From Oscillospiraceae bacterium (lineage in GTDB: Bacteria; Bacillota; Clostridia; Saccharofermentanales; Saccharofermentanaceae), in contig CACZGS010000001.1 in the NCBI GenBank assembly GCA_902780785.1, positions 186,001 to 250,000 of the forward strand: a stretch of 64,000 nt of DNA, written 5' to 3'. Position 1 is the stretch's first letter. The number at the start of each line of letters is the position of its first letter. The notes below the pieces were generated by a model, which ran no database searches, was not told the origin of the DNA, and saw only the letters and a list, made by a program, of their open reading frames with translations. Shown here piece after piece: positions 7,887 through 17,023 of this stretch. The position numbers and the translations under genes are program-made.

Positions 7887-10127
7887 ATGAAAAAGAGGAT
7901 TGTAAGTGCAATACTCGCAGGTTCCATGCTCTTAAGTCTGGCTGCCTGCAATACGAACAATTCAGAGCAGACGGAATCACAGACTGAGACCGAGACAGAG
8001 GCAACTGAACCCTCTGAGACCGAACCGTCAATCATGGGCTTCAACATGATCAACAACGGAGATTTCTCCAGCAAGGATCATGAGTGGCATACATACTTTG
8101 AAGGCGGCGACGGCCTGATGACCATCAATGATAAGGGCGAGCTCCAGTTCGACTGCAAGATGGTCGGAATCAAGGAATGGTCCAACCAGTTCTATTATGA
8201 CGGTTTCGCTCTTTATAAGAACTGCAAGTATGAGATCCAGTTCGACTGCTATTCCAATGTTGAGCGTGACTTGGGCTACAGGATCCAGGTCAACGGAGGC
8301 GACTATCACGCTTACAGTGAAGAGACTATCCACGTCGGACCTGAAGTACAGCATTTCGACATAGTCTTCACGATGGAGGAACCTACGGATCCGGCTCCGA
8401 GACTTTGCTTCAATATGGGTAAATTCGCAAACAATTCAGGCTTCAAGGAACACACGGTCTGCTTCGATAATTTTGACTTAAGATGTATCGATGATACAGG
8501 TTATGTTGAAGGCGATACTTCCGACGGTCCTGTCGCAAGCCTCATCAATCTTAACCAGGTTGGATATCTTCCCAACGCAACCAAGGTTGCCGTATTGAAC
8601 GGTGATGCCATCACTGCTAAGGCTTCCGTTGTTGACTGCGCTTCAGGCAACTCTGTTTTCGAGGGCGATGTCACTACAGCAACAATGAACAAGTCAACCG
8701 GCAGAAACGAAGCAAGATTCGATTTCTCAAGTGTTACTGCACCCGGTACTTATAAGGTCGTAGCAAACGGTCAGGAGTCGTTCGAATTCAAGATCGGCGC
8801 TGACGTTTACGATGAAGCATTCAAGGCTACGCTCCGCATGTTCTATCTGCAGAGATGCGGCATGGAACTTACGGCAGACCTTGCAGGCGACTATGCTCAC
8901 CCTGCATGCCACACTGAGAAGGCAACAATCTTCGGAACAAGCGAGAAGATCGATGTATCCGGCGGCTGGCACGATGCAGGCGACTACGGCAGATATGTCG
9001 TATCGGGCGCTAAGGCAGCAGCTGACCTTATGCTCGCTTATAAGCTCTATCCTGAGGCATTTGATGATAATCTCAATATCCCTGAATCAGGCAACGGCGT
9101 ACCCGATGTCCTTGATGAAGTAAGATATGAGCTCGACTGGCTCTTCAAGATGCAGAATTCCGAAGGCGGTGTATATCACAAGGTTACATGCGCTAACTTC
9201 CCGGGATTCGTAATGCCTGAAGAAGAGACAGAAGAACTCATCGTTACACCCGTATCCACAACTGCTACTGCAGACTTTGCAGCTGTCATGGCAATGGCAT
9301 CCACGATCTATGCTGAATTCGACATGCCTTACTCACAGAGATGTCTTGACGCTGCTACAAGAGCTACGAATTATCTCGAAAAGCATAAGAGTGTTGAAGG
9401 TACAAAGAATCCTGACGGCATCGTAACCGGTGAATATCCTGACGATAAGGATACCGACGAGAGACTCTGGGCTTATGCAGAACTCTATAAGGCAACAAGC
9501 GAATCTGTCTATGATGAGGAATTCACAAAGCTTATGCAGGCAGGCGGATCCTGCGCTACAGACTTCGGCTGGCAGGGCGTAAGTGCTTATGCCGGATATG
9601 CATATCTTTCCGCTCCTGTTAAGGGCAAGTTCTACGATGCAGTCCTCGCAAGCTTCATGAGCGGTATCGCAGACGTAGAAGCAACAGCTTCCACAGACAG
9701 CTACTATTCTTCTCTCAAGGAATATCCTTGGGGCAGCAACATGACCATTGCAAACAACGGTATGTACGTGCTCCTCTATGACAAGATCTCAGGTGATAAG
9801 AACAGCGATGAAGTTGCAAGACAGCAGCTCAACTACATCCTCGGAACAAACGGTACAGGCTACTGCTTCCTTACAGGATTCGGAACGCTCTCGCCTGCGT
9901 CTCCTCACCACAGACCTTCTCAGGCTAAGAAGAGCGCTGTTCCCGGAATGGTTGCAGGAGGCCCTAACCAGAACCTGGAAGACCCTTATGCACAGAATGT
10001 TCTTAAGGATACTGCACCGGCTCTGTGCTATGCAGACAGCGATCAGGCTTACTCTCTGAACGAAGTAACGATCTACTGGAATTCACCTGTAGTATTCCTC
10101 TTCGCTTACGTTAAGAGCAAAGGCTGA
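7887..10127 (+). CDS. GH9 family cellulase (endoglucanase) lipoprotein with CBM and Ig-like domains
   Basis: The 746-residue protein should hydrolyse beta-1,4-glucan at the cell surface. A lipoprotein signal ends in LSLAAC (Cys21), followed by a Thr/Glu-rich linker (about 25-49). Residues 50-205 resemble CBM4/9. Residues 215-305 form the CelD_N-type Ig-like domain (LINLNQVGYLP). The (alpha/alpha)6 GH9 domain follows with WHDAGDYGRYV (D363 and D366 as nucleophile-activating pair), HHRPSQ at 674-679, and the C-terminal NEVTIYWNSP with the likely acid E726. All key residues are present. There is no dockerin or SLH domain, so anchoring is by lipid rather than a cellulosome. GGGAGG precedes the ATG, and a strong terminator follows. 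Confidence 0.95.
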   Translation: MKKRIVSAILAGSMLLSLAACNTNNSEQTESQTETETEATEPSETEPSIMGFNMINNGDFSSKDHEWHTYFEGGDGLMTINDKGELQFDCKMVGIKEWSNQFYYDGFALYKNCKYEIQFDCYSNVERDLGYRIQVNGGDYHAYSEETIHVGPEVQHFDIVFTMEEPTDPAPRLCFNMGKFANNSGFKEHTVCFDNFDLRCIDDTGYVEGDTSDGPVASLINLNQVGYLPNATKVAVLNGDAITAKASVVDCASGNSVFEGDVTTATMNKSTGRNEARFDFSSVTAPGTYKVVANGQESFEFKIGADVYDEAFKATLRMFYLQRCGMELTADLAGDYAHPACHTEKATIFGTSEKIDVSGGWHDAGDYGRYVVSGAKAAADLMLAYKLYPEAFDDNLNIPESGNGVPDVLDEVRYELDWLFKMQNSEGGVYHKVTCANFPGFVMPEEETEELIVTPVSTTATADFAAVMAMASTIYAEFDMPYSQRCLDAATRATNYLEKHKSVEGTKNPDGIVTGEYPDDKDTDERLWAYAELYKATSESVYDEEFTKLMQAGGSCATDFGWQGVSAYAGYAYLSAPVKGKFYDAVLASFMSGIADVEATASTDSYYSSLKEYPWGSNMTIANNGMYVLLYDKISGDKNSDEVARQQLNYILGTNGTGYCFLTGFGTLSPASPHHRPSQAKKSAVPGMVAGGPNQNLEDPYAQNVLKDTAPALCYADSDQAYSLNEVTIYWNSPVVFLFAYVKSKG

Positions 10128-10148
10128 TAATCTTTTAAGTTAATCTTT

Positions 10149-10188
10149 CAGGGCCTGTCTGATCAATACGGACAGGCCCTGTTTTTAT
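10149..10188 (+). terminator. Intrinsic terminator after the GH9 gene
   Basis: CAGGGCCTGTC (10149-10159) pairs perfectly with GACAGGCCCTG (10171-10181) and is followed by TTTTTATT. It starts 22 nt after the GH9 stop codon. Confidence 0.93.
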
Positions 10189-10232
10189 TATGTTAAAATA
10201 GCTGTTAGAAAAACTATTCAGGGGGCCCTCTG

Positions 10233-11003
10233 ATGGACAGCTCATATTATGACTTGATCTTTAAGCGCAAATCGTTCCACAGATATGGTGAGCCGGACGG
10301 CAAGACGATCACTCAGGAAGAACTGAATGAGATCTCGGAGATGTGGTATAAGTTCACGCCTCTTTTCGAAGGGATAAAAACAAAGATAAAGATCGTTCCG
10401 GGCGGTCAGACGAGCTGCAACAGGGGAGAGGAATACTGCATTCTCATCTACAGCGAGAAGAAGCCGGGATATCTTCAGAATATCGGTTATATCGGAGAAC
10501 AGCTCGACCTCTATCTTACGGGCAAAGGCATAGGACCTCTCTGGTTCGGCGTGGGAAGGACCAAGGAGCGTAAGTTCGAAGGTCTGGAATACGTCATCAT
10601 GATGGCAATAAGAAAGATCGATGATGATTCCAAATTCAGAAAACCCGGTGACCTTTCCACATTTATCCGCGTACCCGTTGAAGAGTTCTGGGAAGGCCAT
10701 GCTATCGAAGGCGTTACGGAAGTCGTAAGACTTACTCCGACCGCATGCAATATCCAGCCTTGGAAGGTGGTTAACAAGGGTGACGGAACGCTTGATGTGT
10801 ACCGTTACAGAAGGCCCGGCAAGCACGGCATCATACCGCCGTTCAGGCTTGCTTATTTCGGAAGCATCGACATCGGTATCTTCATGCTCTTCATGGATAT
10901 CTGTCTTGAGCATAAGGGGATATCTTTCGAGCGTGAACTGACGCCTGATGACGGCAACTTCCAAAGGCTTAATCTCAATGCCGTATACAAATTGAAAGGT
11001 TAA
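10233..11003 (+). CDS. Nitroreductase family protein (TM1586-like)
   Basis: This 256-residue protein begins with the family start YYDLIFKRKSFHRY, the FMN-phosphate-contacting Arg/Lys-Ser segment of nitroreductase-fold enzymes. It contains TPTACNIQPWKVV near residue 170, equivalent to the SxxNxQPWxF flavin motif, and FGSIDIGIFMLFMDI in the C-terminal half. The long single-chain form fits the TM1586-like subgroup rather than short NfsB types. It is probably an FMN-dependent NAD(P)H oxidoreductase; the substrate is unknown. AGGGGG precedes the ATG. A flavodoxin gene follows after 13 nt, so an electron-transfer pair in one operon is plausible. Confidence 0.82.
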   Translation: MDSSYYDLIFKRKSFHRYGEPDGKTITQEELNEISEMWYKFTPLFEGIKTKIKIVPGGQTSCNRGEEYCILIYSEKKPGYLQNIGYIGEQLDLYLTGKGIGPLWFGVGRTKERKFEGLEYVIMMAIRKIDDDSKFRKPGDLSTFIRVPVEEFWEGHAIEGVTEVVRLTPTACNIQPWKVVNKGDGTLDVYRYRRPGKHGIIPPFRLAYFGSIDIGIFMLFMDICLEHKGISFERELTPDDGNFQRLNLNAVYKLKG

Positions 11004-11016
11004 AGAAGGAATTAAA

Positions 11017-11502
11017 ATGAAGACAGCGATCGTTTATTATTCAATGCACGGAAACGTCCGTTATGTTGCGGAGAAAGTTGCAAAGGAACTGGGCGCAGAT
11101 CTTATTGAACTTAAGCCCGTTAAGGCATATCCCGACAAGGGCGCGATGCAGTTTATCTGGGGCGGTTCGGCAGTAACTTTTAAGAAGAAGCCTGATCTTG
11201 AACCCTACAGTTTCAATGCTTCCGATTATGATCTGGTCATCATCGGAACTCCGGTATGGGCAAGCAATTTCACGCCTCCGCTCCGTACATTTTTCGAGGA
11301 TAATGATCTGACAGGAAAGAAGATCGCAGTTATCGCAACAAGCGCAGGCGGCGATTCGTCCAAGTGTATTCAGGCCGTAAAGGAAGCAACTAAGACCGAC
11401 GCTTTGGCTGCAACGCTCAGTCTTACAGATCCCAAGGACAGACCTTCTGATGATGTCGAAAAGAAGATCGGCGAGTTCATCGAAGCCTGCAAAGCATTGT
11501 AA
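11017..11502 (+). CDS. Flavodoxin
   Basis: This 161-residue protein has the flavodoxin fold signature at its N-terminus (AIVYYSMHGNVRYVAEKVAKEL), where the loop SMHGN binds the FMN phosphate. The middle motif DLVIIGTPVWASNFTPPLR and the Gly-rich strand IAVIATSAGGDSS complete the flavin site. It should carry electrons on FMN in the cytoplasm or reduce quinone-like substrates (WrbA-like variants cannot be excluded). It is close behind the nitroreductase gene and may be its partner. AAGGAATTAAA precedes the start. Confidence 0.9.
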   Translation: MKTAIVYYSMHGNVRYVAEKVAKELGADLIELKPVKAYPDKGAMQFIWGGSAVTFKKKPDLEPYSFNASDYDLVIIGTPVWASNFTPPLRTFFEDNDLTGKKIAVIATSAGGDSSKCIQAVKEATKTDALAATLSLTDPKDRPSDDVEKKIGEFIEACKAL

Positions 11503-11524
11503 TCCTTGCGTTTTAGTTTAATAT

Positions 11525-11547
11525 AAACATAGTCCTACGCTATGTTT
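11525..11547 (+). other. Perfect 8-bp hairpin just upstream of surE
   Basis: AAACATAG (11525-11532) and CTATGTTT (11540-11547) form a perfect stem around a 7-nt loop, ending a few bases before the surE ribosome site. It could be a weak terminator for the flavodoxin gene (only a short T run follows) or a 5' structure that limits surE translation. Confidence 0.4.
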
Positions 11548-11560
11548 TGAAAGGTTACTG

Positions 11561-12274
11561 ATGAGAAAGATACTGATCACAAATGATGACGGAATAGATT
11601 CCGAAGGAATAAAAAGACTTGCGGAAGTTGCCGTGAAGTTCGGAGAAGTATGGGTAGTTGCGCCGTGCAGGCAGTTCAGTGCAAAGTCCCATTCCGCAAC
11701 TTTCTGGGATCCCATAGATGTATGGCCCGTTGATTTCCCGGTTGAAGGCGTGCATGCTTATGCGACTTCAGGAACCCCGTCTGACTGTGTCTGTGTCGCT
11801 TTAAATGCTGTTCTCCCTGATAAGCCCGACAACGTTTTCTGCGGCATTAACTCAGGATATAACATCGCATCTTCGATCCAGTATTCCGGCACATGCGGAG
11901 CTGCTTTCGAGGCGGCGAACGAAGGCTTCCACACAATAGCTTTTTCCGAATATCACGAAGGACCTCATGACGTCGCTGACAAGTATATTGAGGAGATCAC
12001 TTCCGTATTGATAGATAAGCCTCTCGGCGTTAACGAGATCTGGAATATCAATTTCCCGGGCTGTACTCTTGAAGAGTGCAAGGGCATTAAATACGACTGT
12101 TCCGTATCTCAGAGACCGTTCTTCTCAGGCAGATATAAAGAGGTCAAGAGCGAAGGTGCAAAGCGTACTTATATGTTCGATTATGTGCCTGTCTGGGACG
12201 CCGAGGAAGGTACAGACTTAAGAGCCGTTATCGACAACTACATTGCTGTCGGCAAGGTTAAGAATTTCAGCTGA
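11561..12274 (+). CDS. surE: 5'-nucleotidase SurE
   Basis: This 237-residue protein has the SurE active-site start ILITNDDGIDSEGIKRLAE, where the two Asp residues bind the metal. The following blocks VWVVAPCRQFSAKSHS, ATSGTPSDCVCVAL and CGINSGYNIASSIQYSGTCGAA are all SurE family landmarks. It should dephosphorylate nucleoside 5'- or 3'-monophosphates in the cytoplasm. Length is normal. AAAGG lies ahead of the ATG. The next gene starts 5 nt after the stop, so the two are co-transcribed. Confidence 0.95.
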   Translation: MRKILITNDDGIDSEGIKRLAEVAVKFGEVWVVAPCRQFSAKSHSATFWDPIDVWPVDFPVEGVHAYATSGTPSDCVCVALNAVLPDKPDNVFCGINSGYNIASSIQYSGTCGAAFEAANEGFHTIAFSEYHEGPHDVADKYIEEITSVLIDKPLGVNEIWNINFPGCTLEECKGIKYDCSVSQRPFFSGRYKEVKSEGAKRTYMFDYVPVWDAEEGTDLRAVIDNYIAVGKVKNFS

Positions 12275-12279
12275 GCTAT

Positions 12280-13146
12280 ATGGATTCCATCAAGGACAGC
12301 AAGCCATTCAGCATACTCATTATCTCATGCATCTATCTTATAGCGGCGGTCATTGCGCTGTGCACATATCTGCTGCTTCCGTTCTCCTTCTGGCTGAATC
12401 TGCTTATAGCTGACATAGCGGCAACCGTATTTGTGTTTATATTCAGCGTCATATTCAGGAACGCATCCGTATACGATCCTTACTGGAGCGTTCAGCCGAT
12501 GGTGATAGTCCTGTGCTTTGCATGCTGTTACAAGATGACGATGGCAACGGTCCTTCTGATCATATCGGTCTTTTACTGGGGTATCAGGCTTACGGGAAAC
12601 TGGGCTTATACATTCGGAGGCCTTAACTGTCAGGACTGGCGCTACACAAAATTCGAGAAAGAGAACGGCAGACTTTATCCCTTCATCAGCTTTACCGGCA
12701 TTCACATGATGCCTACGCTTATTGTCTTTCTCTGTACTCTGCCTGCTGTTTTCACGATCAGAAAAGAATTCCATGCAAACATAGGAAGCTATTTAGGAGC
12801 TGCCCTTTGCATATGCGCGGCAACGCTCCAGCTTGTATCAGATACCGAGATGCACAGATACAGAAAGAGCGGCGCTCACGGACTTATACGCACCGGCCTT
12901 TGGAAATATGCAAGACACCCGAATTACCTGGGCGAGATCCTGATGTGGTGGGGAGTAGGCATTCAGGCCGTATCAGTTAAGCCCGAATACTGGTGGCTCC
13001 TGGCAGGAGCTGCAGCCAACACAGTAATGTTCTTTACGGTAAGCATTCCATTGGCAGACAAGAGACAGTCACAAAAGCCCGGATATGCCGAGTATAGAGC
13101 ATCTACAAGGAACCTTTTGCCGATACCCAAAAAACAGGTATCTTAA
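12280..13146 (+). CDS. DUF1295 / steroid 5-alpha-reductase-like membrane protein
   Basis: This 288-residue polytopic protein has about seven membrane helices. Its C-terminal half has the family signature of DUF1295 and related isoprenylcysteine-methyltransferase-like proteins: LIRTGLWKYARHPNYLGEI followed by WWGVGIQ. Such proteins are thought to be membrane oxidoreductases or methyltransferases acting on lipids; the substrate here is unknown. It has no clear Shine-Dalgarno sequence and starts 5 nt after the surE stop, so translation probably depends on surE. Its last codons overlap the convergent lipoprotein gene by 4 nt. Confidence 0.85.
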   Translation: MDSIKDSKPFSILIISCIYLIAAVIALCTYLLLPFSFWLNLLIADIAATVFVFIFSVIFRNASVYDPYWSVQPMVIVLCFACCYKMTMATVLLIISVFYWGIRLTGNWAYTFGGLNCQDWRYTKFEKENGRLYPFISFTGIHMMPTLIVFLCTLPAVFTIRKEFHANIGSYLGAALCICAATLQLVSDTEMHRYRKSGAHGLIRTGLWKYARHPNYLGEILMWWGVGIQAVSVKPEYWWLLAGAAANTVMFFTVSIPLADKRQSQKPGYAEYRASTRNLLPIPKKQVS

Positions 13147-13967
13147 GAGATCTGGATTCCCTTCTTGGTATTGAACTTTGAGAAAGCTTCTCTGTAAGCT
13201 GTGCAGTCATCGGGATTGACAGTGAAGAACCATAAGCCGTAAGCGATGATTATGGCGTCATCTCTTGAACATACGCAGTTCTGGCCGCTTACACGGTAGC
13301 GGAGCTTATCGTAGTGCTTCTTAAATCCGAATAAGACTTTGCCGTGGCCGTAATTGCTTGATGCATCGTCGAAATACGCGATGCCGAAATCATTCTTCAG
13401 GTATTCGAAAGATATCCAGGAAACCTGGCGTGACTTGAACTTCTCGATATCTTCGATATATTCGCTGATCGTAAATACGGCTCTGTGATCACCATATTTA
13501 TATTCGAACCAGTTGGAATGGCCGATCTTGGTCTGATCGGGATTTGCTTCCATTGCGGCTTTGTAATCGTCGTATGAATATACGCCCTTCTCAAGCCAGC
13601 CGAGATCGGAAGCAAGACGGTATAATTCGAAAACTTCCTGACCGTCTTCATCAGTGGTTATATAATCGTCGATATTAACGTTCATATAGATCGTCATGGA
13701 ATCGTTGGTTCCGCTGAAGATCCAGTATGCAGTCTCTTTTGAGAAGTCGGGACCTGCAGGTTCAGTCTCGGTTGTCTCTGTCGTCGTCTCGGAAGTTGTA
13801 GTGACAGTAGTCGTTTCCGATGTGGTCGTGACGGTGGTGGAAGTTTCCGGTTCGGAACTCTCCGTGGGATCAGTATGGCAGGAAGCCATTGATGCGCATA
13901 AGCAGACTGTAAGAAGTGCGCTTACAGCTTTTTTGAAGATAATGTTCCTGTTATCGATCTTTTTCAT
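13143..13967 (-). CDS. Lipoprotein with Thr-rich repeat linker, function unknown
   Basis: This 274-residue protein starts with a signal peptide ending in MASC, a lipobox-like site near residue 30. A low-complexity linker at about 37-70 contains the repeat TTTSETTTV twice, then ETTETEP. The remaining 200 residues are a soluble extracytoplasmic domain rich in Tyr, Asp and Phe, with no motif recognised. No ribosome site is visible. TATTAT, preceded by TG in an extended -10 arrangement, lies 7 nt before the ATG, so the mRNA may be leaderless. The Thr-rich linker resembles those in the GH9 enzyme and the zinc-ribbon protein of this window. Confidence 0.78.
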   Translation of the reverse strand: MKKIDNRNIIFKKAVSALLTVCLCASMASCHTDPTESSEPETSTTVTTTSETTTVTTTSETTTETTETEPAGPDFSKETAYWIFSGTNDSMTIYMNVNIDDYITTDEDGQEVFELYRLASDLGWLEKGVYSYDDYKAAMEANPDQTKIGHSNWFEYKYGDHRAVFTISEYIEDIEKFKSRQVSWISFEYLKNDFGIAYFDDASSNYGHGKVLFGFKKHYDKLRYRVSGQNCVCSRDDAIIIAYGLWFFTVNPDDCTAYREAFSKFNTKKGIQIS

Positions 13968-14111
13968 AAGAGCAATAATATCACGATTTATTGAGACCGG
14001 TCATGTCTTAATGAACGAATCGGCGGGGAAAGGCCGCCCTTTAATTATGGTAAAATAACAGAATAACAGGGCAGCAGGCATATTGAGATGATCATTCCGG
14101 GGGAGGCAGAA

Positions 14112-15197
14112 ATGGATACGGCAGATACCAGAACCTTAGGCAAAAAGCGTTTGATCGTATACATCGCAGTCGCATACTGCATCTCATTTTTGATGATGAT
14201 CCCGATGTATATCGGAAAGAAGAACGGCGTGGATCTTACCCAGATCGTAAATGCCCAGATGTGCTCTCCTGCTGCGGCAGTTGCTTTGGGACTGCTGCTT
14301 TTCTATAAGGGCGAGAAGCGTGTTCCAAAGTTCTTCATGACCGTTCTCGTGATCAATTATGTGATCCAGCTTATATTGGGAATAGCAAGCGTTATCTTCA
14401 CTCCGGCCGGTGCAGTGCTGAAATTCTTGCCGGGCGGCACATCTTTCTGGGCCGCCACTGGTTCGTCCGTGCTTGTGATATGCTCGGTGCTCCTCTGGAT
14501 AGCTTATTTTGTTGCAGGCAAAGAGGGGCGCAAGTATGCAGGGCTCTCGAGAAACAATGAGGGCAAGGGCCTCTTCCTGGTCTTTTTGTTCGCAGTCCTG
14601 TTCATAGTAAGAAACATCGGACCGCTCCTTTTAGACGGACTTATAAACAAGACAATGCCGATATATCAGGCACAGTACTCTGAACTTGTTAAGAACCCGT
14701 TGTTTATCCCGGCGCTTTTCAGTCTGTTGATAAATTATCCCCTGACCATAATCGCTTTCCTGGGCGAAGAGTACGGCTGGAGATATTTCCTTATGCCCAT
14801 CATGCAAAAGAAGTTCGGCTTAAAGCTTGGCGTTATCCTTCTCGGAATTGTCTGGGGCTTGTGGCATATACCCGTTGATACGTTCTTCTATACGGAAGAT
14901 TCAGTTCCGCAGATGATCACGGGCCAGATAATCACGTGCATATTCCTCGGCATCTTCTTCGGATATGCATATCTCAAGACCAATAATATCTGGGTCCCCG
15001 TGGCAATGCACTTCCTGAATAATAATCTTATTCCGATCATTACAGGATCGTTCTCCGGTGATGTCCTCCAGAACCAGCATATCGAATGGCTGTATCTCAT
15101 CGAGGTATTTGTGTTAGACTTTATCTTCTTTGGTCTCTTTATCTTCGCGAAAGAATACAGAGGCAGGAAAAAAGCAAAAGAGGCAACAGATGCGTGA
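14112..15197 (+). CDS. CPBP family intramembrane metalloprotease
   Basis: From the ATG at 14112 (a GGGGGAGG ribosome site 6 nt upstream; an earlier ATG at 14088 lacks one) the protein has 361 residues and about eight membrane helices. The CPBP/Abi signature is present: motif 1 GEEYGWRYFL with the EE pair and Arg, motif 2 WGLWHIPVD, and motif 3 VPVAMHFLNNN. The family contains Rce1-like glutamic or metallo-proteases that cleave inside membranes; bacterial members serve in bacteriocin immunity or protein processing. The substrate is unknown. The stop codon overlaps the start region of the next gene (ATG at 15190), so they are coupled. Confidence 0.87.
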   Translation: MDTADTRTLGKKRLIVYIAVAYCISFLMMIPMYIGKKNGVDLTQIVNAQMCSPAAAVALGLLLFYKGEKRVPKFFMTVLVINYVIQLILGIASVIFTPAGAVLKFLPGGTSFWAATGSSVLVICSVLLWIAYFVAGKEGRKYAGLSRNNEGKGLFLVFLFAVLFIVRNIGPLLLDGLINKTMPIYQAQYSELVKNPLFIPALFSLLINYPLTIIAFLGEEYGWRYFLMPIMQKKFGLKLGVILLGIVWGLWHIPVDTFFYTEDSVPQMITGQIITCIFLGIFFGYAYLKTNNIWVPVAMHFLNNNLIPIITGSFSGDVLQNQHIEWLYLIEVFVLDFIFFGLFIFAKEYRGRKKAKEATDA

Positions 15198-16191
15198 TTT
15201 TACAGTAACCAAGTCGCAGGACGGCCTACATGTCGTAAAGGCATCTCTTGAGGCATTCCCGCAGCTCAAATCCGCCGACCTTTTCCACGCACTCAAAAGG
15301 CGCGACATAAGGATCGACGGCAAGAAGATCAATAAAGATATGGCGGTAAAGGCCGGAAACGTAGTAGAGATATGGCTTCCGGACGAGCTTTTCGATGCCT
15401 CGAAAAAGGCACCTGCAAAAACGCAGGAGAAGATGTATGAGATCGTCGCCGAGACAAAGGGCCTTCTCATCGTCAATAAATTCCAGGGCATCGCGGTCCA
15501 TTCCGGCAAGAGCGACATCGACGACACCCTGATCGACCAGATCAGGAACAATACCAAGTTCAAGGATGCCGAGCTCTGCCACAGGATCGATATGAATACC
15601 GGCGGTCTTGTCCTTATCGCAAAGAACAAGGCGGCTCTGTCTGACTGTGTCGAGCTCTTTAAGAATGATCTCGTAACCAAAAGATACAGGGCGCTCGTGC
15701 TCGGTGAGCCTGATGAAGGCGAGCCTGCGGTAGGCGAGGACGGAACTCTCTATAAAGAAGTTAAGGGGTATCTCGAGAAGACCAAGGCAGGCAAGGTCTA
15801 TATCCATGACGACAAGCACCCGGGCGATCTCGATATTGCCACAAAGTACAGGATATTAAAGGTTTTCGAAGACGTGGGACCTGACGGTGAGAGCGTATCT
15901 GATCTTGAATTGGAGCTCGTAACGGGCAGAACTCACCAGATCAGGGCACAGTTCGCGCACCTTGGCCATCCGGTAATCGGCGACGGCAATTACGGCCGCA
16001 ATAAGGTCAACATGCACTTTGAGACGGCAGACGGCAAGAAGGTAAGATACCAGCAGCTTTTCTCATGCCAGATACTCTTCGGCAGGATCCCGAAGAACAA
16101 CATGCACGTTGACGTGTCGGGTAAAACCTTTAAAATAGGACCAGATTATAATGTTCGCCTTAATAAGGGGAAGAAGGATATAAATGACTGA
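15190..16191 (+). CDS. RluA-family pseudouridine synthase
   Basis: From the ATG at 15190 (GAGG 6 nt upstream, overlapping the previous stop) the protein has 333 residues. An S4-like N-terminal region (about 1-75) is followed by the catalytic domain with LLIVNKFQGIAVHSG and the RluA motif CHRIDMNTGGLVLIAKN, whose Asp is the nucleophile. TGRTHQIRAQFAHLGHPVIGD is the second family motif. It resembles RluC/RluD and probably modifies 23S rRNA; the exact uridine is not predictable. The end overlaps murI by 8 nt, placing both in one operon. Confidence 0.92.
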   Translation: MRDFTVTKSQDGLHVVKASLEAFPQLKSADLFHALKRRDIRIDGKKINKDMAVKAGNVVEIWLPDELFDASKKAPAKTQEKMYEIVAETKGLLIVNKFQGIAVHSGKSDIDDTLIDQIRNNTKFKDAELCHRIDMNTGGLVLIAKNKAALSDCVELFKNDLVTKRYRALVLGEPDEGEPAVGEDGTLYKEVKGYLEKTKAGKVYIHDDKHPGDLDIATKYRILKVFEDVGPDGESVSDLELELVTGRTHQIRAQFAHLGHPVIGDGNYGRNKVNMHFETADGKKVRYQQLFSCQILFGRIPKNNMHVDVSGKTFKIGPDYNVRLNKGKKDIND

Positions 16192-17023
16192 TAACAGACC
16201 GATCGGAGTTTTCGATTCAGGTATAGGAGGACTTACGGTCCTCCGCGAGATATGGGAAGCGGTGCCCGAAGAGAGCACCATCTATTTCGGTGACAACTCG
16301 AGATCTCCTTACGGCACAAAGTCCAGAAGCACGATAATCCGTTACTCTCTGCAGAACATGAAGTTCCTTGAGAGCAAGGACGTTAAGATGATCGTCGTTG
16401 CCTGCAATACTGCGAGCGCTTATGCGTATGCAGAGCTCAAGGCAAGGGCAAAGGTTCCTGTCGTTGAAGTGGTTACACCGGGCGCTGACGTAGCCTGCCA
16501 TGCCACAAAGAACGGCAAGATAGGCATTATTGCCACCAAGGGAACCATCTCCACCGGTGTTTACAAGGCAGCCGTTGAGAAGAGAGCCGAAGAGTTGGGA
16601 CTTAAAGATATAGAGATCTTCCAGCAGGCATGCCCGCTGTTCGTATCCCTTGCCGAAGAAGGCTGGTGGGATACCGAGGTTACGAGGCTTACGGCTGAAG
16701 AATACTTAAAGCCTTTAAAGGAAGCGGGCATCGATACGCTCGTTATGGCATGCACGCACTATCCTCTGCTTTCTAAGGTTATTAAAGAAGTAATGGGAGA
16801 CGGTGTTGTCCTCGTTAATACCGGAGAAGCTACGGCACAGGTCGTAAAAGAGCTCCTGGGAAGCGAGGGAACGGCTTCTGAAGGAAATAAGAGTCCTGTA
16901 AGGGAATTCTATACGAGCGACGAGCCTGAGCTCTTTGAGCAGGTAGCAGCGCCGTTCCTGGGCGAGGGCCTGCCTTCAGGCACAAAGCATTTTACGACAG
17001 ATAAATATGAGGTGACCGTCTGA
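16184..17023 (+). CDS. murI: Glutamate racemase MurI
   Basis: This 279-residue enzyme makes D-glutamate for peptidoglycan. The N-terminal IGVFDSGIGGLTVLREI, the first catalytic cysteine block IVVACNTASAYAY and the second one LVMACTHYPLL are both intact, so both racemisation bases are present. YFGDNSRSPYG is the substrate loop. Length is normal. A GAAGGA ribosome site precedes the ATG, inside the end of the pseudouridine synthase gene. The stop overlaps the start of the DUF1934 gene (TGATG). Confidence 0.96.
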   Translation: MTDNRPIGVFDSGIGGLTVLREIWEAVPEESTIYFGDNSRSPYGTKSRSTIIRYSLQNMKFLESKDVKMIVVACNTASAYAYAELKARAKVPVVEVVTPGADVACHATKNGKIGIIATKGTISTGVYKAAVEKRAEELGLKDIEIFQQACPLFVSLAEEGWWDTEVTRLTAEEYLKPLKEAGIDTLVMACTHYPLLSKVIKEVMGDGVVLVNTGEATAQVVKELLGSEGTASEGNKSPVREFYTSDEPELFEQVAAPFLGEGLPSGTKHFTTDKYEVTV

